From positions 1 through 10,072 of the forward strand of contig CALCNZ010000055.1 of assembly GCA_937897625.1 (NCBI GenBank): a stretch of 10,072 bases of DNA, written 5' to 3'. The stretch comes from an uncultured Flavobacteriales bacterium (GTDB lineage: Bacteria > Bacteroidota > Bacteroidia > Flavobacteriales_D > Sanyastnellaceae). The notes under the pieces are model-generated. The model ran no database searches. It was not told the DNA's origin and worked only from the letters and a program-made list of their open reading frames with translations. Below are positions 1-6,720 of this stretch, piece by piece (within the stretch, counting starts at the first letter, position 1; every line of letters begins with the position of its first letter). The position numbers and the translations under genes are program-made.

Positions 1-243
1 AATATAGGAAGTATTTTCTGGGTCTCTTTTTCGAAAGAAAAAGCCATTCGCAGAATGGATGAAATTCCAGAGAATAGCGGACAGTTGTTTGCACCGTTTC
101 ATAGATTTCTTTTGGAACGTGGGGTTTATTTAGGTCCGAGCGGATATGAAGTAGGATTCGTTTCAGCAGCTCACACAGATGCCGATATAGACAAGGCTAT
201 TGTCGATTTCTGCGATGCCTTAGACCACGTTTACAGCAAATAA
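1..243 (+). CDS. hemL: Glutamate-1-semialdehyde 2,1-aminomutase, C-terminal end (partial)
   Basis: The gene is cut by the left edge; the last 80 codons are present, in frame from base 1. HemL is a PLP enzyme that converts glutamate-1-semialdehyde to 5-aminolevulinate in the C5 route to heme and other tetrapyrroles, in the cytoplasm. The visible part matches the family C-terminus: a beta-strand beginning GSIFWVSF, then the segment FHRFLLERGVYLGPSGYEVGFVSAAHTDADID, shown here only by its key parts FHRFLLERGVYLGPS and FVSAAHTDADID. These correspond to the family's 'LL..GvylaPS.fE..FvS.aHtd.dId' end. The PLP lysine lies upstream, outside the window. Other class-III aminotransferases share this fold, but the GVYLxPS plus AHTDxDID combination favours HemL. 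The stop at 241-243 lies inside the end of the convergent gene, a 13-base overlap. Confidence 0.9.
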   Translation, partial: NIGSIFWVSFSKEKAIRRMDEIPENSGQLFAPFHRFLLERGVYLGPSGYEVGFVSAAHTDADIDKAIVDFCDALDHVYSK

Positions 244-893
244 ATGCCCAAGGCATAAGCTAGAAAGGGCAGTTCGCGAAGAGCTTCTCGTTGCGATTCT
301 TTAGGGAGGTAAGTGAGCCCGGCTTGAATAGCAAGTGCAATAACTCCTACAAAAAAAGTTGTAGGTAAAAACAATTGCCCAAGCAAAGCAAACACCAAGG
401 CGAAAAGCAATGTTGTGCTGTTACCAATTAGATGTGGAACCGTTTCTATTTTTCCAAGGTCTTCTTTTCGCTGAACAAAGTCTATACAAAGAGAAAGCGC
501 CAACGTTGTGAAAAACATACTTCCACCCAAAAGAAAAATCTCTTTGGTGTCTGGAATAGCTATGAGCAAAGACCAACAGATAGCCACGGTTAGATTCTTC
601 AACAAAGGTGTCTGCCGTAATGAAATTTTATGTTGAAGGAAATACACGATTGTTAAGAGTGATACAATCATTAATAAAACCGAATGAACGTTCGGTGATA
701 TGGAAAGCATACCCGCTATAATTAAAAGCGGAAGCCAAAAGGCTGCTTGGTGAAGTTTTCTGGAAATCCAATAGCTATAGGTAACAGCTATAGAAAGAAA
801 AACATTTTCAAAAAGGGTATTGGGATTTGCGGTTAACAGCAAGAGCAGAGAAGCTCCACCGAGACACAAACTTTGAAGGAAGGAAATGAGCAC
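231..893 (-). CDS. Small polytopic membrane protein, divergent UbiA-prenyltransferase-like
   Basis: This 220-residue protein is almost wholly hydrophobic, with about seven likely membrane segments. The middle and C-terminal half resembles UbiA-superfamily proteins of Flavobacteria: a loop with LRQTPLLKN (residues 92-100) before a helix with a Trp, and after residue 135 the stretch IDFVQRKEDLGKIETVPHLIG, which looks like the family's second Asp-rich motif (D138, D145) followed by K-x-x-T-V/I-P. The first UbiA motif (N/DxxxD) is not recognisable near the N-terminus, and the protein is shorter than the usual 280-300 residues. Prenyltransferase activity is therefore doubtful. The start is GTG; no ATG lies upstream in the gap, and the next in-frame Met is residue 61. 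It follows the upstream gene by 2 bases, so co-translation is likely. The UbiA link is inference from motif shape. Confidence 0.6.
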   Translation of the reverse strand: MLISFLQSLCLGGASLLLLLTANPNTLFENVFLSIAVTYSYWISRKLHQAAFWLPLLIIAGMLSISPNVHSVLLMIVSLLTIVYFLQHKISLRQTPLLKNLTVAICWSLLIAIPDTKEIFLLGGSMFFTTLALSLCIDFVQRKEDLGKIETVPHLIGNSTTLLFALVFALLGQLFLPTTFFVGVIALAIQAGLTYLPKESQREALRELPFLAYALGIYLL

Positions 894-895
894 GA

Positions 896-1537
896 TTATT
901 GGTTTTTAATGAAGTAGAGAATTACACCGCTAGCCGAACCCAAAAAGCCACTTAAGGCACCTCGAATCATTTTTCTAGAGCGCGCAGGCGGCTCGAAGCC
1001 TTCTGCATACAAATCATTGAATTTGAAATTGGGGTCACTCAAATATTTTTCACGAATCTTAATTTTTCCAACATATTGAATAGCCGCATAAGTAATTGGT
1101 GGAACAATTAAAATAAGTAATCCGTCTCCAACAAGGTATCCGGCCGCACCGCACAAGGCAAATCCGATTGCACTTATGTGCCTTGCCTTGTAATTCTTTC
1201 TCGCATCTCCTGCTCCGGCAAGATACATGCGCATTTCTTCGGGTGTGTAATAGTCTCCAAGCATGGTGTCTTGGTAATAAAGTATTTGTTCGCGACTACC
1301 ATCGGCGAGGCTGTAAATTTCACTTTTGTTCAATTCAATTGCACGCGTTTTTTCCTTTCCAAAAAGATTGTTTTTTTTGTCGTAGATATAGATCATGCCG
1401 TCTTTTTCTTCCCAAAGGGCATTCGATACTTCAGACCCGTTCATGAGTAAAATTTTTCCTTGTTTCACTTGCGCCTCGGTGAGAAAAGGCGTTGCAAAGA
1501 GGAATGCAATGAATAAAGTTCTAAAGGTTTGAATCAT
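896..1537 (-). CDS. Secreted or membrane-anchored hypothetical protein
   Basis: I cannot name a function for this 213-residue protein. Residues 1-23 look like a signal peptide with probable cleavage after TEA (before Q23). Residues 24-95 form a polar, beta-rich domain beginning KQGKILLMNGSEV, containing SEIYSLADGSREQILYYQD. This 'KGkI...NG..i' opening followed by an 'i.si...dG.e.i.Y' segment recurs in Bacteroidota secreted proteins. Residues 102-120 (MRMYLAGAGDARKNYKARH) resemble a conserved 'M..yi.G..DA...Y' motif of such proteins and lead into a glycine-rich hydrophobic region (121-157). A second hydrophobic stretch covers 191-210. The gene lies between comF-like and the UbiA-like gene on the same strand, 31 and 2 bases away. 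A TATCTTTG box just upstream suggests its own promoter. Confidence 0.75.
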   Translation of the reverse strand: MIQTFRTLFIAFLFATPFLTEAQVKQGKILLMNGSEVSNALWEEKDGMIYIYDKKNNLFGKEKTRAIELNKSEIYSLADGSREQILYYQDTMLGDYYTPEEMRMYLAGAGDARKNYKARHISAIGFALCGAAGYLVGDGLLILIVPPITYAAIQYVGKIKIREKYLSDPNFKFNDLYAEGFEPPARSRKMIRGALSGFLGSASGVILYFIKNQ

Positions 1538-1557
1538 GACTAAAGTTTATGAGCTTT

Positions 1558-1565
1558 CAAAGATA
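1558..1565 (-). promoter_or_regulatory. Putative -7 promoter box (TATCTTTG)
   Basis: TATCTTTG on the minus strand fits the Bacteroidota -7 consensus TANNTTTG and lies 20 bases before the ATG of the hypothetical gene at 1537, in the short gap after the comF-like gene. No TTG was found at the expected -33 spacing. It would let the two downstream genes be transcribed without comF. Inference from motif only. Confidence 0.4.
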
Positions 1566-1568
1566 GGA

Positions 1569-2255
1569 TTAAAAGGTGTGAGCGATAGACACCACTGAAA
1601 TTTTGCCGTTGAATTGTTTTCGAATCTCGTTGAAGGCAGATTCCAAAGTGGCTCCGGTGGTTATAACGTCGTCTACAATTAAGAGATGCTGAATGCTGGA
1701 AGGAATGGAACCTTGCAGTTGAAAATCTATTTTCCGGCTGTTCATGCGCTCCATGCGATTGCCTTTTGTGGCGCCCTTTCCAGAGGTTCGTTTGGAAAGT
1801 ATTTTTAGAATTGGAAGCTTGGTTTCTGCGGAAATTCCTTCACATAAAACCTGGGCTTGATTGTATCCGCGTTCGCGTTCTTTGTTTATGTGAATGGGTA
1901 TAGGGACAATAAAATCGACATCTTGTAGCCAAGGGGCGGAGGCGATGCGCTTGCCTATTTCTTTGCCGAAGAAGTTTCCAACCTGCATGTTTTTTTTGTA
2001 TTTCAATTCATGAATGGCCCGCTGCTCAATGCTTTTCGGTTGAAAAAAGTACAGCGATTGAACACTGTGTATATTCATGCGGTAACCGAGTTGTAGATAT
2101 AGAACATTGTTCTTTCGATGGAAGTGATTGGTCACATGCAAGTACTGCTGACAATAAAAGCACAGCCCTTCTTCCTGAATGGTTAAGCTTCGGTTGCACG
2201 AACTGCAAACGCGAGGAAACCAACAGTTCAATAGAATATTCGAAATCTTTCTCAT
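1569..2255 (-). CDS. comF: ComF family phosphoribosyltransferase-like protein
   Basis: This 228-residue protein has the full ComF/GntX layout. An N-terminal zinc-ribbon has Cys pairs C17-S-S-C20 and C32-F-Y-C35. Then comes the family block 'ELKYKKN' (83-89), VPIPIHINKERERGYNQAQ (117-135; family form VPvPlh..r...RGyNQ), and R169-x-x-N-S before the PRPP-binding loop LLIVDDVITTGAT (191-203). ComF proteins are cytoplasmic and are needed for DNA uptake in naturally competent bacteria, apparently in handling incoming single-stranded DNA; in many species the role is unproven. The usual 'R.T..Q' element is altered here to KRTSGKGATKGNRMER. It is divergent from panD with 44 bases between the starts and is first in a leftward gene run. 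No other competence gene is in the window. Family assignment is firm; the in vivo role is inference. Confidence 0.9.
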   Translation of the reverse strand: MRKISNILLNCWFPRVCSSCNRSLTIQEEGLCFYCQQYLHVTNHFHRKNNVLYLQLGYRMNIHSVQSLYFFQPKSIEQRAIHELKYKKNMQVGNFFGKEIGKRIASAPWLQDVDFIVPIPIHINKERERGYNQAQVLCEGISAETKLPILKILSKRTSGKGATKGNRMERMNSRKIDFQLQGSIPSSIQHLLIVDDVITTGATLESAFNEIRKQFNGKISVVSIAHTF

Positions 2256-2285
2256 AATTATGGCGCTAAGATGAAAAATGAAGAT

Positions 2286-2293
2286 TAAATTTG
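2286..2293 (+). promoter_or_regulatory. Putative -7 promoter box (TAAATTTG) of panD
   Basis: TAAATTTG matches TANNTTTG and ends only 6 bases before the panD ATG at 2300. If used, transcription would start at or next to the start codon, giving a leaderless or nearly leaderless mRNA. No clear -33 TTG was found at about 19 bases upstream. An identical octamer precedes kynU. Confidence 0.4.
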
Positions 2294-2299
2294 CCGCCT

Positions 2300-2650
2300 A
2301 TGATTATTCAGGTTTTAAAGTCGAAAATTCACCGAGTAACTGTAACTGAGGCAGATGTGAATTATATAGGTAGCATAACAATAGATCCAATTCTATTAGA
2401 GGCTGCAAATATGATAGAAGGTGAGCGCGTACAAGTTTTGAATTGCGCGAACGGTGAGCGCCTTGAAACATACATTATTCTTGGTGAAAGAGGAAGCGGT
2501 GTCATTTGCTTAAATGGCCCAGCAGCTTTGAAATGCACCGTGGGAGACATTGTTATCGTATGTTCTTATGCCCACATGGAATTTGAAGAAGCGAAGACTT
2601 TTAAACCTTGGGTTATTTTTCCGAATACTGAGACAAACACGTTGGTTTAA
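2300..2650 (+). CDS. panD: Aspartate 1-decarboxylase proenzyme
   Basis: PanD is a pyruvoyl enzyme of the cytoplasm that decarboxylates L-aspartate to beta-alanine for pantothenate and coenzyme A synthesis. The 116-residue length from ATG 2300 matches the family. The self-cleavage site falls at the family position, Gly24-Ser25 (NYIGSITID), so Ser25 becomes the pyruvoyl group. K9, R54, T57 and Y58 (RLETY) and N72-G-P-A-A also fall at family positions. A TTG codon at 2291 would add three residues, but ATG 2300 restores the numbering of the cleavage site and is preferred. The gene stands alone: comF is divergent and a hydrolase gene converges with a 4-base overlap. No panB or panC is present. A strong terminator hairpin follows at 2674-2700. 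Confidence 0.96.
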   Translation: MIIQVLKSKIHRVTVTEADVNYIGSITIDPILLEAANMIEGERVQVLNCANGERLETYIILGERGSGVICLNGPAALKCTVGDIVIVCSYAHMEFEEAKTFKPWVIFPNTETNTLV

Positions 2651-3390
2651 TTCAACGATTTTTTATTGAAAGGAGGGAAGTACGTTGGCTTCCCTTTTTT
2701 ATTGCTCAAAAGAAAGTCGTACAGTTCTTCGGTGCGGAACATGCGCTCCAATGCGCCATGGTCGTGGGTTTCAAATACAGTGAACTTTACATTTTTTGAG
2801 TCACATTGTTTTATCCGTTCTACAATTTCATACGATTCTCCAAAAGGAACTGCTTTGTCTTTTTTTCCGTGAGCCACCCACACCGGAATGGTTGACAGGT
2901 TGCAAGCGTCTTTCGCATTTCCCCCGCCGCAGAACGCTGCGGCTGCGCAAAACAATTCTGGATACTTTCCCGCTGTATGCAAAGTGCCGTAGCCGCCCAA
3001 ACTCATGCCTGTTATGGCAATCCTACTGGTGTCTACCCGATGTGTTTTTTCTATTTCGCGAATACAGGCCACAACCTTGGCTGGCTCCCATGATTCTCCG
3101 GGTTTAACTTGGGGCGCAATGATAATCGCAGGAAAATTTCGTCCCTTATCCAACTCATGAACAAGTCCATATTTTCGAACCACCTCCAAATTCGTTCCGC
3201 TTAAACTTCTTCCGTGTAAGAATACAATTACAGGCCATGCGCTGTCTTTTTCAGCATTGTAATTTTCGGGTTCATAGCACCAGTAATGATAGGGTGCTTT
3301 TGAGTTTTCCACTTTGAACAACTTCGATTGCTGTCCGAAAGAAAGGGCGGAAATTGAAAAGAAAAAGATGAGTGTTATGAATTTTTTCAT
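2647..3390 (-). CDS. Secreted alpha/beta hydrolase (esterase, dienelactone-hydrolase/prolyl-oligopeptidase-like)
   Basis: This 247-residue protein begins with a signal peptide (residues 1-19, SALSFG followed by QQ), so it acts outside the cytoplasm. The alpha/beta hydrolase core is clear: strand and oxyanion region WPVIVFLHGRSLSG (52-65), nucleophile elbow GMSLGGYG (128-135, Ser130), acid residue in HGKKDKAVP (174-182, Asp178) and a catalytic His in THDHGALE (H209 likely, H211 possible). It resembles small secreted esterases of the phospholipase/carboxylesterase type, often found attached to polysaccharide-degrading systems, but the substrate cannot be read from sequence. The ATG overlaps the stop of the upstream lipoprotein gene as ATGA, so translation is probably coupled. 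The last 15 or so residues lie beyond the fold, and their DNA carries the panD terminator. Confidence 0.85.
   Translation of the reverse strand: MKKFITLIFFFSISALSFGQQSKLFKVENSKAPYHYWCYEPENYNAEKDSAWPVIVFLHGRSLSGTNLEVVRKYGLVHELDKGRNFPAIIIAPQVKPGESWEPAKVVACIREIEKTHRVDTSRIAITGMSLGGYGTLHTAGKYPELFCAAAAFCGGGNAKDACNLSTIPVWVAHGKKDKAVPFGESYEIVERIKQCDSKNVKFTVFETHDHGALERMFRTEELYDFLLSNKKGKPTYFPPFNKKSLN
2674..2700 (+). terminator. Intrinsic terminator of panD, inside the hydrolase gene
   Basis: On the plus strand a 7-base-pair perfect stem (AGGGAAG at 2674-2680 with CTTCCCT at 2689-2695) closes an 8-base loop and runs into a T tract (2695-2700, then ATT). An A/G-rich 5' flank can lengthen the stem against the T tract. 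It begins 23 bases after the panD stop. On the minus strand the hairpin is followed by TCCTTTCAAT, a poor U tract, so it should act mainly on rightward transcription. The whole element lies in the last codons of the convergent hydrolase gene. Confidence 0.75.
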
Positions 3391-4961
3391 TCGAGAATAA
3401 AGCTGAAAATTTTGTTTCCCCTTGCGGGCTGAATAATTCTATTTCCCCATGCAATGGGTGAAGACTCGAAGGTGCAACCGAAATTTTCTGAATACAGAAC
3501 ACTTCCGTTCATTCCATCTATCAGGTAAATTACTCCCCCAACGGTTGGGACAAACAACGTCGGGTATCCGTTCTTATCATAAAGCGCAATGGGAGAAACC
3601 CAACTGTATTGAAGAAACGGCACTCTGAAAATTTGCTTGCCAGTTTCTTTGTTCAACGCCACTAACTCTCCGGCTCCGTTTACCGTTGTCCTTGAAAAAA
3701 TAGTGTAGACAATATTTGAAGCTTGATGCTTTCCGATGAGCGCTGTAGATAGAACTCCACCGTTGTTTACTTTTTCGCCAACCGATGAATAACACTCTTT
3801 TTCGAATCGCCATACTTCTCTTCCCGTAAGCCCGTCTAACTTCCTTAAAAATCCGAATCCTTTTGAACCTTGTTTGTCTACTTCGTTTCCAATGAAAATA
3901 AATGGATTTTCATCTTCAATCGAAAGCACGGGCGAAGCATCGGAGTCGTCGGTGTTGAAGAAATGCCATCGCGGTTGCATGGTTCGAAGATCGGCGCAAA
4001 AAACATTTCCTCCGTTATCGGTGAAGTAGCCCAACTGCTTGTAGGCACAGGGACTCGATTCTATTCCTTGGTGAGAAGATTCAGGAAGGTGGTAACGGAA
4101 TTGTTCAACGGATTTAAAAGAGGTGTCGCTGAAGTTCGCTCTGTAAATAACCCCCGATTCAGTAGGCCAAATCATCGTCGTGCTAGAGGCGTCTAGCAGC
4201 GGTGAAGCATCGCAAGCTCCCCACTTTCGCAATGAAAAAGAAGAAGGAAGAATTTCTTCGTGAAGGAGCAATTGTTTTTTCAAATGAAACACGCGCCAAG
4301 CCATGTTTCCGCGATGCGGAATACCTTGTCCGACGAATAATAAATCTTTGTTTTTCGGATCAATGCTCGGAGTTCCTTTAATGGGATTGCGAATGAAAAG
4401 AGGGGGACGCGTTTCTGCACCGGTTTCAAAATCGAGGAAGTATATTTTTCCAGATAATGAAATTTGAATGATTTCTTTGAGCTCACTCTTGGCGCGGAAT
4501 TGCGGATTCAAATTGCTTAACAAGGGTATTTCATTCTTCTTCCAGTTTACAACAAGAGGTTGTCCTGTCCAGCCGGCTCCGCCTCCCCAATAACCGAACG
4601 GACCGTTCATGGAATCGAGAGCCGTTCTGAATTCCCAGTCTTGAATAATTTTTTTAGGTTGAAAGGAAATTGTTCCGCGTACCGGTGAGTTCCGCTGATT
4701 TCCACCACGAAAGGTGAAGATTCCGTCTTTGTTTTCTTCGTCAATTTCAAAATATAAATTTGAAATATTCTGAACAGCAGAGTCCTTTGATTCAAGTGTA
4801 AATGTTGAATCAATTGCATGGTTGAAATAACTAATTTCTTTTTTCGACGAAACAACGATTTGCTTCTCAATATTTTTTGAAGGACTTGAATTCTCTGCGC
4901 ATGAAGCAAGAAGCAAAATGCAGAAGCATAAAAGAAAAATATGAGAACTTGCTTTTATCAT
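3387..4961 (-). CDS. PQQ-like beta-propeller lipoprotein
   Basis: This 524-residue protein has a lipoprotein signal with lipobox LLAS-C21, so it is probably lipid-anchored in the outer membrane or periplasm. The residues after the Cys (AENSSPSKN) lack a clear acidic run of the kind that sends Bacteroidota lipoproteins to the cell surface. The rest looks like a propeller of PQQ-like blades: repeated units of 'G.iY..d..tG..lw' type at 171-181, 317-334, 371-386, 432-447 and 475-490, alternating with S-P strands (ASP 252, SSP 302, ASP 342, SP 456, SSP 500). Enzyme residues of PQQ dehydrogenases are not evident, so it may be a binding or scaffold protein rather than a quinoprotein. BamB is a relative in fold, but this protein is longer. 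It starts the two-gene unit with the secreted hydrolase. Confidence 0.8.
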   Translation of the reverse strand: MIKASSHIFLLCFCILLLASCAENSSPSKNIEKQIVVSSKKEISYFNHAIDSTFTLESKDSAVQNISNLYFEIDEENKDGIFTFRGGNQRNSPVRGTISFQPKKIIQDWEFRTALDSMNGPFGYWGGGAGWTGQPLVVNWKKNEIPLLSNLNPQFRAKSELKEIIQISLSGKIYFLDFETGAETRPPLFIRNPIKGTPSIDPKNKDLLFVGQGIPHRGNMAWRVFHLKKQLLLHEEILPSSFSLRKWGACDASPLLDASSTTMIWPTESGVIYRANFSDTSFKSVEQFRYHLPESSHQGIESSPCAYKQLGYFTDNGGNVFCADLRTMQPRWHFFNTDDSDASPVLSIEDENPFIFIGNEVDKQGSKGFGFLRKLDGLTGREVWRFEKECYSSVGEKVNNGGVLSTALIGKHQASNIVYTIFSRTTVNGAGELVALNKETGKQIFRVPFLQYSWVSPIALYDKNGYPTLFVPTVGGVIYLIDGMNGSVLYSENFGCTFESSPIAWGNRIIQPARGNKIFSFILE

Positions 4962-4970
4962 GAAGTCTTA

Positions 4971-4978
4971 CAAAGATA
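4971..4978 (-). promoter_or_regulatory. Putative -7 box (TATCTTTG) of the lipoprotein/hydrolase unit
   Basis: TATCTTTG on the minus strand lies 9 bases before the lipoprotein ATG at 4961 and fits TANNTTTG. It is the same octamer as that before the hypothetical gene at 1537. No TTG lies at a standard -33 spacing. Its upstream region overlaps the divergent kynU -7 box. Confidence 0.4.
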
Positions 4979-4994
4979 GTCACGGCTCTTCCAC

Positions 4995-5002
4995 TAAATT
5001 TG
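4995..5002 (+). promoter_or_regulatory. Putative -7 promoter box (TAAATTTG) of kynU
   Basis: TAAATTTG matches the Bacteroidota -7 element TANNTTTG and ends 20 bases before the kynU ATG. The -33 region shows no TTG at 19 bases. It is back-to-back with the minus-strand box at 4971-4978, with 16 bases between them, so the two polymerase sites would overlap. Confidence 0.45.
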
Positions 5003-5022
5003 CATTCAAATAATTCACACCT

Positions 5023-6297
5023 ATGAGCGCTTGGGAGAACACAGAGGAGTTTGCGAAAATGAAAGACGAATCAAATGCGTTGAAATCTTTTCGCGAGGAA
5101 TACTATATTCCAAAACACAACGGTTCTTCCATGTTGTATTTCACAGGCAACTCGCTCGGACTTCAACCCAAGGGTGTGAAAGAGTATTTGTTGCAAGAAT
5201 TAAGCGATTGGGAAAAGTTCGGTGTTGAAGGTCATTTCGATGCGAAACGCCCTTGGTTCAGCTACCACGAAGTGCTTACGGAGTCGCTTGCCAACATAGT
5301 TGGAGCGAAGACATCTGAAGTGGTTGCTATGAATCAACTTACCGTGAATTTGCATTTGTTGCTCATTAGTTTTTATCGTCCTTCAGGAAAGCGAAACAAG
5401 ATATTATTCGAGCACAAACCTTTTCCTTCCGATCGTTATGCCTTCGAATCACAAGCGAAATTGCACGGATTGAATCCAGATGACGTGTTGATTGAAATGC
5501 AACCACGCGAAGGAGAAGTTTTGCTTCGTGAAGAAGATATTCTTGCGAAGATTAACGAGTTGAGTGAAGAGCTTGCTGTTGTTTGTTTCGGCGCAGTGAA
5601 TTATTTCAGCGGACAATATTTTAATTGCGAAGCGTTGGCGAAAGCTGGACACGCTGTTGGTGCTACGGTTGGACTGGACCTTGCGCACGCAGCAGGTAAC
5701 ATTGATTTGAAATTGCACGATTGGGACATTGATTTCGCTTGTTGGTGCAGTTACAAATATTTGAATAGCGGTCCGGGTGGAGTTTCTGGCGTATATGTGC
5801 ACGAGCGTTTTCACGGAGAAGAAGTTTTACGATTGGCCGGATGGTGGGGAAACAAAGCAGAAACTCGTTTCCTAATGCAAAAGAATTTCGATCCAACACA
5901 TTCTGCAGAGGCTTGGCAAATGAGCAATGCTCCGGTATTGTCTATGGCAGCGCACAGAGCCGCATTAGATCTTTTCGACAGAACATCCATGTCGGCATTA
6001 CGCGCACATTCGAAAGAATTAACGGCGTATTTAGAATTTGTTTTCGATGAATTGAAGGCGAAGGGAGTGCCAGTAGAACAATTGACTTCGCGCAATGCAA
6101 ACGAGCGAGGTTGTCAACTTTCAATTCGTTTGGAAGGAAGAACCAAAGAGTTTGTAGGGATATTAGCGAAGGAAGGAGTTGTTGTCGATTGGCGCGAACC
6201 GGATATTATTCGCATGGCGCCCGTTCCCATGTACAATTCGTTCCAAGACATTTATGCTTTTGGAAAGGTGATGGAAAGGATTTACGGCGTGAATTAA
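5023..6297 (+). CDS. kynU: Kynureninase
   Basis: This 424-residue cytoplasmic PLP enzyme (aspartate-aminotransferase fold) cleaves L-kynurenine, or 3-hydroxykynurenine, to anthranilate or 3-hydroxyanthranilate plus alanine. Family motifs are in order: YFTGNSLGLQPKG (39-51), WFSYHE (78-83), MNQLTVNLHLLLISFYRP (103-120), FPSDRYA (134-140), GLDLAHAAGN (217-226, Asp219 contacting the PLP pyridine nitrogen) and CSYKYLNSGPG (242-252, with Lys245 as the Schiff-base lysine), then WWGN (274-277) and the FDP and WQMSN elements. The length is normal. In Bacteroidota the enzyme usually belongs to tryptophan breakdown or to NAD synthesis from tryptophan. Tryptophan dioxygenase, kynurenine monooxygenase and 3-hydroxyanthranilate dioxygenase are not in the window, so which product it makes is open. 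It converges on the TauE-like gene with a 4-base overlap. Confidence 0.96.
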   Translation: MSAWENTEEFAKMKDESNALKSFREEYYIPKHNGSSMLYFTGNSLGLQPKGVKEYLLQELSDWEKFGVEGHFDAKRPWFSYHEVLTESLANIVGAKTSEVVAMNQLTVNLHLLLISFYRPSGKRNKILFEHKPFPSDRYAFESQAKLHGLNPDDVLIEMQPREGEVLLREEDILAKINELSEELAVVCFGAVNYFSGQYFNCEALAKAGHAVGATVGLDLAHAAGNIDLKLHDWDIDFACWCSYKYLNSGPGGVSGVYVHERFHGEEVLRLAGWWGNKAETRFLMQKNFDPTHSAEAWQMSNAPVLSMAAHRAALDLFDRTSMSALRAHSKELTAYLEFVFDELKAKGVPVEQLTSRNANERGCQLSIRLEGRTKEFVGILAKEGVVVDWREPDIIRMAPVPMYNSFQDIYAFGKVMERIYGVN

Positions 6298-6698
6298 TTC
6301 GAAGCGAAAAGCACTTTGCTTGATTCGTAGAGAAGTTTCAAAGCCGCGATTAGCATCACCAATGCGAATCCGAATTTTACTTTTGCAATGGGTAGACTGT
6401 GTGCGAACTTACTTCCAAACAGAGCTCCGGAAATAAATCCAGCCCCAATGAGAAGCGCTGCCGTGGTGTTCACATTTCCTTGCTTGTAATAGTGCATTAC
6501 AGCTAGGAATCCTACCGGTAATAGCAGTACCGCTAAACTTGTTCCTTGTGCTTGAAGTTGCGTGTATCCCAAAAAGTAGACAAGGGCTGGAACAATAATA
6601 AGACCGCCACCAACACCAACAAATCCGCTTAGCATTCCCGAGGCCATGCCAATTGCGAGAAGCAAGAAAACAACATATGCAGTAATTTCCATTTTCAT
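6294..6698 (-). CDS. TauE/SafE-family membrane protein, half length
   Basis: This is an integral membrane protein of 134 residues with about four hydrophobic segments. Residues 20-44 (GMLSGFVGVGGGLIIVPALVY and following) carry the TauE/SafE signature G-x-GGG-x-x-x-VP, followed by the QLQAQGTSL loop typical of the first repeat. The segment around GAGFISGALFGSKFAHSLP (86-104) matches the 'G...GA..Ga..a..lp...l' element that follows. Full TauE/SafE proteins (about 240-260 residues; sulfite, sulfoacetate and other organic-anion exporters) have two such repeats; only one is present here. The C-terminus ends cleanly with KVLFASN and I see no continuation on either side, so it is a single-repeat form rather than an obvious fragment. 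It would have to pair with itself or another half. Substrate unknown. Confidence 0.85.
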   Translation of the reverse strand: MKMEITAYVVFLLLAIGMASGMLSGFVGVGGGLIIVPALVYFLGYTQLQAQGTSLAVLLLPVGFLAVMHYYKQGNVNTTAALLIGAGFISGALFGSKFAHSLPIAKVKFGFALVMLIAALKLLYESSKVLFASN

Positions 6699-6720
6699 AA
6701 ACTCTGGGTGAAAGTTACTC

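Noticed and set aside
243..272. Inverted repeats after hemL (ATGCC/GGCAT, TGCCC/GGGCA)
   Set aside because: Only 5 base pairs each, with no T tract on the plus strand and placed before the stop on the minus strand; not a convincing terminator.
2291..2299. TTG start nine bases upstream for panD
   Set aside because: ATG 2300 places the cleavage site at Gly24-Ser25 and Tyr at 58, the family positions; the TTG is also part of the -7 box.
5449..5814. Minus-strand open frame of 121 codons opposite kynU
   Set aside because: Shadow of a well-supported kynureninase gene; no family features of its own.
6301..6322. Imperfect stem AAGC-g-AAA/TTTGCTT after kynU
   Set aside because: Contains a bulge and no T tract follows; not supported as a terminator.
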